A stretch of 11,277 nucleotides of DNA from JBBSHJ01 sp038253135 (GTDB lineage Bacteria > Actinomycetota > Actinomycetes > Mycobacteriales > QHCD01). The translations under genes and the position numbers were made by a program. Shown in pieces: positions 6,647 to 11,277 of the stretch. The notes beneath the pieces were generated by a model. That model saw only the letters and a program-made list of their open reading frames with translations. It did no database searches and was not told the DNA's origin. Location of the stretch: positions 1-11,277 of the forward strand of contig JBBSHJ010000104.1 of assembly GCA_038253135.1 (NCBI GenBank), read 5' to 3'. How positions within the stretch are numbered: position 1 is the stretch's first letter; every line of letters starts with the position of its first letter.

Positions 6647-7644
6647 GACCCGCCGACGCCCTGCCTCCCGCAGAGGCCGCAGCAGACATCGAAGACGCGT
6701 TCACGTTTGCCGTCCTGCCGGACAGCCAGGCGATGATCGCGTACGCGCCGGATGTCTATGTCGGCGTGACCAGATGGGTGGCGGCACGGGCCGCCGAGTT
6801 GGACCTGCGGCTCGTCCTACACGTCGGCGACGTCGTCGACCGCGGCGCGGCGGACCTCGACCAGCTCGCAGCGGCCCGCGACGCCCACGCGACCCTCTTC
6901 GCCGCGGGAATCCCGCTGCTCGTCGTACCAGGTAATCACGACTACGACGACCTGCTCGAGCGCACGCGCGGGCTCACGGGATTCAACGAGTTCGTCGGCA
7001 CCGCCACGCTGACGCGTCAGCCCGAGTACGCCGGTCGGTTTCCCGGCGGCGGGACGGAGAACAGCCTCCTGCTGCTCGACGGGCCGGCTGGCGGGGTGCT
7101 GGCACTGGGGCTGGAATTCGGGCCGCGACCGGAGGTCGTGGCATGGGCGGACCGGGTGCTGGCCGAGCACCGGGACCGACGGGCGCTGGTCGTGACCCAC
7201 GGCTACTTGGATCCCGACGCCGAGCGGACCTCGCAGCGCAGTCGCTGGCACCCGCGCTCCTACCCGGGCTCGGTCGACGGTCTCGACGGCGCCGAGCTGT
7301 GGGACCGGCTGCTGTCGCGGCATCCCAACGTGGCGATGGTCTTCTGCGGACACCAGATCACCGGCGCCGCGAGCTACCGGGTCGATGCCGGCGCGGACGG
7401 CGTACCCGTGCTGCAGTCGTTCCAGAACTGGCAGTGCGCCCCGAACGACCTGCTGGGTTGCATCCGGATCGTCGACTGGTGGCCGGGGCGGGTGCGGCTG
7501 CGCGTCGTCAACACGGCGACCGGCGCGCCGGTGTCGGCACCCGGGTACGACGTGGACCTGACGCTCGACGCGCGGGCCATCGGGACGCGGTTCCCGGCCG
7601 CTCCCGACCCGCTTATTCCCACCGACTGGCCCACGGTGAGATGA
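6643..7644 (+). CDS. Calcineurin-like metallophosphoesterase
   Basis: A 333-residue protein with the metallophosphoesterase metal motifs in order: D-x-Q as LPDSQ (25-29), GDVVD (62-66), GNHD (97-100), THGYLD (185-190) and GHQ (236-238). The first motif has Gln29 instead of the usual His, and the last is GHQI rather than GHxH; DxQ variants are known in secreted or environmental phosphoesterases. A beta-strand-rich tail (VRLRVVNTATG onward) follows. No signal peptide or TM segment is evident, so it should be cytoplasmic. The GTG start overlaps the osmC stop (GTGA), implying coupled translation. The first ~18 residues look unconserved and a slightly later start is possible. The substrate is unknown; phosphodiester, nucleotide or phosphoprotein substrates are all possible. 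Confidence 0.88.
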   Translation: MRPADALPPAEAAADIEDAFTFAVLPDSQAMIAYAPDVYVGVTRWVAARAAELDLRLVLHVGDVVDRGAADLDQLAAARDAHATLFAAGIPLLVVPGNHDYDDLLERTRGLTGFNEFVGTATLTRQPEYAGRFPGGGTENSLLLLDGPAGGVLALGLEFGPRPEVVAWADRVLAEHRDRRALVVTHGYLDPDAERTSQRSRWHPRSYPGSVDGLDGAELWDRLLSRHPNVAMVFCGHQITGAASYRVDAGADGVPVLQSFQNWQCAPNDLLGCIRIVDWWPGRVRLRVVNTATGAPVSAPGYDVDLTLDARAIGTRFPAAPDPLIPTDWPTVR

Positions 7645-7701
7645 GATCCGCCGCCACAAATGCGCACCGGGCGGCCGACCGGTCGCGCTCTTCGGGCCGG
7701 G

Positions 7702-7799
7702 ATGAGCACCGGAACGACCGCCGGGGCCAGCGGCGGAGCGTCCGCCCGAGCGCGCGATGTCCGCACGGGATTCGAGGTCCTGCACGCGACGGGCTGGGT
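7702..7799 (+). pseudogene. Remnant of a namZ-type (DUF1343) exo-N-acetylmuramidase gene: first ~32 codons
   Basis: From the ATG at 7702 (an ATG at 7660 is also in frame) the sequence reads an Ala/Gly/Ser-rich leader and then DVRTGFEVLHATGW, which resembles the start of NamZ/DUF1343 proteins (VRTGxDVLxAxGW). The expected continuation of the family (GRRVGVITNPTG) is absent. At about 7789-7798 the sequence switches to a serine hydrolase gene in another frame. NamZ cleaves N-acetylmuramic acid from peptidoglycan ends. The family call rests on a short segment, but it gains weight from the adjoining serine hydrolase remnant and MurR regulator, common partners in peptidoglycan recycling loci. No functional product is expected. 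Confidence 0.6.
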
Positions 7800-8477
7800 T
7801 GGGAGCTGGACCGGCACTGGTATCACGGCGCCCTGGCCAATCCGTACAGCTTCGACCACACCGCTTACACCGGCACGAAGATCGTGGCCGACCCGACCAG
7901 CGATTCGTTCGTGATCCTGTTGACCAACCATGTGCATCCCAACCGCAATTGGGGATCGGTCAACTCGCGCCGTGAGGCCGTTGCGAACGATCTCGGGCGC
8001 GCTCTGGCCGTTTCCCCGCGCGTGGGACGCACCGCGTGGTATTCCGGCATGGTGGACAAGAACACGGCGACGCTGACCGTGCCGGTCACGGTGCCGGCGA
8101 TGTCGTCGACGCTGTCGAACCAGCTCTGGTATGACACCGAGGCCAGCTGGGACTTCGGCTATCTCGAGTCGTCGACCGACGGCGGTACGACCTGGGCGCC
8201 GCTGCCGTTCACGGTCTCCGGTCGCGGGGCGGGCACCGGAGCCGTGAGCAGCGTGACCGCGTACGACGGGCAAGCCTGGGAGCGGGCAACCACGCCGCTC
8301 ACGGGATTGTCGGGCCAGGTGCGGCTGCGGTGGCGCTACACGACCGACAACCGTTACCACGGCCGCGGGATCTATGTGGACGGTGTCAAGGTCACGTCCG
8401 GCTCGACCACGGGCTTTGACGGCGAGGCCAATCCGGGGGCCCTTCAAGCGGTGGGGTGCAATGGCAGCAGGAACTGA
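7788..8477 (+). pseudogene. C-terminal remnant of a beta-lactamase-fold serine hydrolase
   Basis: From DGLGWELDRHWYHGAL onward about 229 codons match the C-terminal part of actinobacterial class C/CubicO-type serine hydrolases: HTAYTGT (third active-site motif, usually HTGFTG), then SFVILLTNHVHPNRNWGS. A C-terminal sandwich domain follows with WYDTEASWDFGYLESSTDGG and GRGIYVDGVKV. The N-terminal part with the SxxK nucleophile motif is missing, so it cannot be catalytic. Upstream is an out-of-frame namZ start. The frame stays open back to an ATG at 7641 overlapping the phosphoesterase stop (ATGA), so a 278-residue chimera could be translated; its first ~48 residues are Arg-rich and unlike protein. 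The natural end is kept: the stop at 8477 overlaps the start of the MurR-type gene by 17 nt. Confidence 0.78.
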
Positions 8478-9357
8478 TCTCCCGTCGAGCCAGGCAGCCG
8501 AGTCGGGACGGATCGACGTCCGGATCCGCGCGCTCGTCCCGAGCCTGTCCCCGTCCGCGCGGCGGGTGGCCGACGTCATCCTCGGCGACCTCACGGCCGC
8601 CGCGACCCTGACGATCGGTGAGCTCGCGCGGGCCGCGGCGACCTCGCAGACGACGGTGCTGCGATTCTGCCGGGAGCTCGGCTTTCCCGGCTATCCGCAG
8701 CTCCGCTTGGGGCTGGCCGCCGAGGCGGGCCGGCGGTCGGGAAACGGGCGACCGATGCTCGACGGCAATATCGGGCCCGACGACGACCTCGACTCGGTCG
8801 TGCGCAAGATTGCCTACGCCGACTCCTCGGCCGTGGAGGACACCGCGGCGCACCTCGACCTGGCGGTGCTGAAGGAGGTGGTCGACGCGGTTGCGAAGGC
8901 GGGCCGCGTCGACATGTACGGCGTCGGCGCGAGCGCTTATGTCGGGGCCGATTTCCAGCAGAAGCTGCACCGCATCGGAAAGGTCGCCTTCGTCTGGTCC
9001 GACGTGCACATGATGCTGACGAGTGCGGCCCTGCTCGGCCCGGGTGACGTGGCGTTCGGCATCTCGCACACCGGGTCGACGCAGGAGTCGATCGACGCGC
9101 TGGTCGAGGCCAACCGCCGCGGAGCGACGACGGTCGCCATCACCAACGTGCCGCGATCCTCGATCGCCTCGACCGCCGACCTCGTTCTCATGACGGCCGG
9201 CCGCGAGACGACGTACCGATCCGGAGCCACGTCGAGCCGCATCGCTCAGCTGACGGTCGTCGACTGCGTCTTCGTCGCCGTCGCGCAGCGGCAGTTCAGT
9301 GCCACTCAGGAGTCGCTGCAGCGGACCCGCGAGGCGGTCGCCGCCCGGCGCGGCTGA
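8461..9357 (+). CDS. MurR/RpiR family transcriptional regulator (HTH + SIS domains)
   Basis: A 298-residue regulator. The N-terminal HTH_6 domain (about 20-95) contains LSPSARRVADVILGDL and the helix-turn-helix IGELARAAATSQTTVLRFCRELGFPGYPQLR. The SIS sugar-phosphate-binding domain (about 125-280) shows MYGVGASAYVG (152-162), SHTGSTQESIDAL (202-214) and a central TTVAITNV strand. Members sense phosphosugars; MurR senses N-acetylmuramic acid 6-phosphate. The ATG at 8461 is used because it follows a GGTGGGG stretch and matches the usual family start; a longer frame from 8374 is shadow. It overlaps the hydrolase remnant, which suggests an old operon with peptidoglycan-recycling genes. With those genes broken it has no visible intact target here. 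No gene symbol is given because the ligand is inferred. Confidence 0.93.
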   Translation: MAAGTDLPSSQAAESGRIDVRIRALVPSLSPSARRVADVILGDLTAAATLTIGELARAAATSQTTVLRFCRELGFPGYPQLRLGLAAEAGRRSGNGRPMLDGNIGPDDDLDSVVRKIAYADSSAVEDTAAHLDLAVLKEVVDAVAKAGRVDMYGVGASAYVGADFQQKLHRIGKVAFVWSDVHMMLTSAALLGPGDVAFGISHTGSTQESIDALVEANRRGATTVAITNVPRSSIASTADLVLMTAGRETTYRSGATSSRIAQLTVVDCVFVAVAQRQFSATQESLQRTREAVAARRG

Positions 9358-9412
9358 CGCTTTCGCGGGCATCGACACGCGCCGCCTGCGAGGTCCGCGG
9401 ACACCCGCCGAT

Positions 9413-9418
9413 TAGAGT
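9413..9418 (+). promoter_or_regulatory. Leaderless -10 box of the DUF4446-pheA operon
   Basis: TAGAGT is followed by six bases (CAAAGG) and the ATG at 9425, the same geometry as before larB and the GH92 gene. AAAGG touches the start codon, too close to work as a ribosome site. The gap 9358-9424 otherwise holds nothing recognisable; no clear -35. Confidence 0.65.
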
Positions 9419-9424
9419 CAAAGG

Positions 9425-10027
9425 ATGCTGCTCGTTCTTTGCTGCACCGGCGTCCTTCTCGGGCTGGTGGGGGTGGCGGCGGCATTTCTGGCGATGCGGA
9501 CGTTGGGACGCTTGCGGCGAAACCTCGCCCTGCTACAGCGCAACGGTTCCCGGGAATCCTTCGCCCAGGCGGTGACGCGGCAGATCATCGCCGTCAACGG
9601 GCTCCGTCGTGAGGTCGATGCGCTGGGGGACCGGATCGCCGACGTCGACGACCTTCGGGTGCGGTTGGGCGATGCCGAGGACGCGGTCGAGCGCGGAATG
9701 CGGCCCGGCGCCGTGAGCGAAAACGGCTCTGGTGCGGGCGGATTGCACCGGGTTGCCTTGGCGCGCTACGACGCCTATCCCGGGATGGGCGGCCGGATGT
9801 CGTGGTCGGTCGCCATGCTCGATGACGCCGGTAGCGGACTCGTCATGACTGCCATCAACAGCCGATCCGAGTCTCGCTCCTACGCCAAGGTGGTCGTCGG
9901 GGGCAAGGCGCGGCAGGAGCTGTCCGACGAGGAGAAGCGGGTCGTGCGCCAGGCGCGGGGCAAGCGGCAGCGCCGGTCCAAGGCTCCTATGCCCGTCGAG
10001 ATGGCCGGGCTGAAGCACCCGGCATGA
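9425..10027 (+). CDS. DUF4446 family membrane-anchored protein
   Basis: A 200-residue protein of unknown function. Residues 2-24 form one hydrophobic segment, probably a signal anchor. A likely coiled coil follows (about 45-90, VNGLRREVDALGDRIADVDDL). The conserved DUF4446 core (107-157) holds RVALARYDAYPGMGGRMSWS and AMLDDAGSGLVMTAINSR. The C-terminus is strongly basic (RGKRQRRSK, 178-186). The core is probably cytoplasmic, with the N-terminus in the membrane. ATG at 9425 is fixed by the leaderless promoter. Its stop overlaps the pheA start (ATGA), so the two are translated together; no role in aromatic amino-acid synthesis is known to me, and the linkage may only reflect shared expression. 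Confidence 0.88.
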   Translation: MLLVLCCTGVLLGLVGVAAAFLAMRTLGRLRRNLALLQRNGSRESFAQAVTRQIIAVNGLRREVDALGDRIADVDDLRVRLGDAEDAVERGMRPGAVSENGSGAGGLHRVALARYDAYPGMGGRMSWSVAMLDDAGSGLVMTAINSRSESRSYAKVVVGGKARQELSDEEKRVVRQARGKRQRRSKAPMPVEMAGLKHPA

Positions 10028-10968
10028 CCACCGCTGACCGTGCGGCGGGCCGGGTCGTGGCATTTCTCGGACCGCACGGGACCTTTACCGAGGCCGCGTT
10101 GCGGCAGCTGCCGAACGTCGGGTCGGATCGTCCGGAAACCTCGGTGTCGTCGGCGATCGACGCGGTACGCCGCGGCACTGCCGACGCGGCCGTCGTACCG
10201 CTGGAGAACTCCGTCGAGGGCGCCGTACCAGCAACGCTCGACGAGCTCGCCCGTGGATCCGCGGTGACCATCGAGTGCGAGATCTACGTGGACGTCTCCT
10301 TCGTCCTCGCGGTACGGCCCGGAACGACGCTCGACCGCGTCGGATCCGTCGCGACGCACCCGCACGCCGAGGCCCAATGCCGCCGGTGGCTGGCCGAGCA
10401 TCTCCCAGGCGTGCGGGTCGAGCTCACCTCGTCGACGGCCGCCGGAGCGACCGGAGTGGCCGCGGGCAAATACGACGCGGCCGTCTGCGCGCAGGTCGCC
10501 GCGGAGAGCGCCGGGCTTAATGTTCTCGGCTCCGACATCGGCGACAACAAGGGCGCGGTGACGCGCTTCATCTGTGTGACGCGGCCCGCTCCGCCGCCAC
10601 CGCCGTCGCGTACGGACCGCACATCCGTGGTGGCCTATATCCGGGAGAACCACACCGGCGCTTTGCTCGAGATCCTGACCGAATTTGCCATCCGCGGTAT
10701 CAATCTGACCCGGATCGAGTCCCGTCCGACAAGGGCTCAGATGGGGGAGTATTGTTTCGCCATCGATGCCGAGGGTCATATTGCCGATGCGCGCGTCGGT
10801 GAGGCGCTCGCGGCACTGCACCGGATCTGCCTTGACCTGCGTTACCTCGGCTCCTATCCGCGCGGCGACGGTTCGGTCGGGGTCGCCGCGCCGGCGGGGC
10901 GGTCCGACGCCGATTTCTCCGCGGCATCGGCATGGCTGGACTCCTTGCGCCGTACTGGGAACGGCTGA
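10024..10968 (+). CDS. pheA: Prephenate dehydratase
   Basis: A 314-residue monofunctional enzyme (no chorismate mutase domain) that converts prephenate to phenylpyruvate, the committed step to phenylalanine. The catalytic PDT domain (about 11-190) has FLGPHGTFTEAAL (14-26), VVPLENSVEGAV (57-68) and NKGAVTRFICV (175-185) with the active-site TRF at 180-182. A Pro-rich linker (189-194) leads to a C-terminal ACT domain (about 201-277) with GALLEILTEFAIRGINLTRI and ESRP (232-235), the phenylalanine-binding site that gives feedback inhibition. The last ~35 residues are a loose tail. ATG at 10024 overlaps the DUF4446 stop; expression comes from the promoter at 9413. A hairpin begins at the stop codon. 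Confidence 0.97.
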   Translation: MTTADRAAGRVVAFLGPHGTFTEAALRQLPNVGSDRPETSVSSAIDAVRRGTADAAVVPLENSVEGAVPATLDELARGSAVTIECEIYVDVSFVLAVRPGTTLDRVGSVATHPHAEAQCRRWLAEHLPGVRVELTSSTAAGATGVAAGKYDAAVCAQVAAESAGLNVLGSDIGDNKGAVTRFICVTRPAPPPPPSRTDRTSVVAYIRENHTGALLEILTEFAIRGINLTRIESRPTRAQMGEYCFAIDAEGHIADARVGEALAALHRICLDLRYLGSYPRGDGSVGVAAPAGRSDADFSAASAWLDSLRRTGNG

Positions 10969-10997
10969 CCCTCGGCGGGTGTAACTCCCGCAGGGTC
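10967..10997 (+). terminator. Hairpin terminator after pheA
   Basis: Outer stem GACCCT (10967-10972) with AGGGTC (10992-10997), inner stem GCGGG (10975-10979) with CCCGC (10987-10991), a two-base CG bulge and the loop TGTAACT. Eleven mostly G-C pairs start within the pheA stop codon. There is no T run, as is common for actinobacterial terminators. Confidence 0.7.
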
Positions 10998-11277
10998 GGC
11001 ATTGGCATCGACGGATCCACGGCATCGGGTCTGCAGCAGAGGGAATGTCAGATTTCAGTCGGCCTTGCTTGCCGGGACGAGGTATCGGTTCGCATTCTCC
11101 TATCGCATTCTCGCCTGGATAGGTCTGCTCGTGGTGAAGCCGGGAGCCGAAGGACGCCCCCGAGACGGCTGGCGGTTCTCGCTACGCCATGACGGCACCG
11201 GTCTCGCTGCGGTTCGCCTCGCCATCCTGCGGTTGACGTGAGGTGGCGCCCGCGGTGCTGCTCGCGGCTGGCTGGCC
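10998..11277. other. Region without a supported gene
   Basis: These 280 bases follow the pheA terminator and are less GC-biased than the rest. A plus-strand frame from TTG 11002 to TGA 11241 (79 codons) is open, but it has no ribosome site, only moderate GC bias at third positions and no family I recognise; RYRFAFSYRILAWIGLLVV is its most protein-like stretch. A short direct repeat TCGCATTCTC occurs twice around 11091-11113. It may be a gene fragment or plain intergenic DNA. Confidence 0.3.

Noticed and set aside
8374..8460. Longer MurR-type protein starting at 8374
   Set aside because: The added 29 residues overlap the hydrolase C-terminus in another frame and are Arg/Pro-rich; the ATG at 8461 matches the family start.
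7374..8594. Minus-strand frame of 406 codons
   Set aside because: Antisense of the hydrolase remnant and neighbours; no recognisable motifs or ribosome site.
9880..11025. Minus-strand frame of 381 codons
   Set aside because: Antisense of pheA, whose motifs are unmistakable on the plus strand.

Overview
The window is very GC-rich, has GC-biased third codon positions, uses GTG and TTG starts freely, and shows leaderless TANNNT promoters. It carries actinobacterial-type genes (GH92 mannosidase, DUF4446-pheA pair, MurR/RpiR regulator beside NamZ and serine-hydrolase remnants). I infer chromosomal DNA of a high-GC actinomycete; the family cannot be fixed from sequence alone. I recognise no rRNA, tRNA, CRISPR array, transposase or phage gene.

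Minus strand, positions 1-6130, read right to left. larB and larC (a GTGA-overlapping pair for the nickel-pincer nucleotide cofactor) start the block from a leaderless promoter. They are followed by a three-gene unit, marR - MFS exporter - def (ATGA overlap, then an 11-nt gap), which links an efflux pump and its regulator to a peptide deformylase. After a gap of about 210 nt comes the N-terminal third or so of a GH92 alpha-mannosidase running off the left edge. Its reading frame carries an imperfect 81-bp tandem repeat that looks like a short inserted element, later duplicated in frame.

Plus strand, positions 6209-10968. osmC (peroxiredoxin) overlaps a calcineurin-like phosphoesterase by GTGA. 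Next is a scar: the first ~30 codons of a namZ-type (DUF1343, exo-N-acetylmuramidase) gene joined out of frame to the last ~230 codons of a beta-lactamase-fold serine hydrolase. An intact MurR/RpiR regulator overlaps the end of that remnant. I read this as a peptidoglycan-recycling locus collapsed by a deletion at microhomology, leaving the regulator behind. A new leaderless promoter then drives a DUF4446 membrane protein translationally coupled (ATGA) to pheA, prephenate dehydratase, which ends in a strong hairpin at its stop codon. The last 280 bases hold no gene I can support.

I did not find a clear new defence or biosynthetic system. The points most worth checking are the NamZ/hydrolase deletion scar, the repeat inside the GH92 gene, the matching leaderless promoter geometry at three gene starts, and the efflux-deformylase operon.
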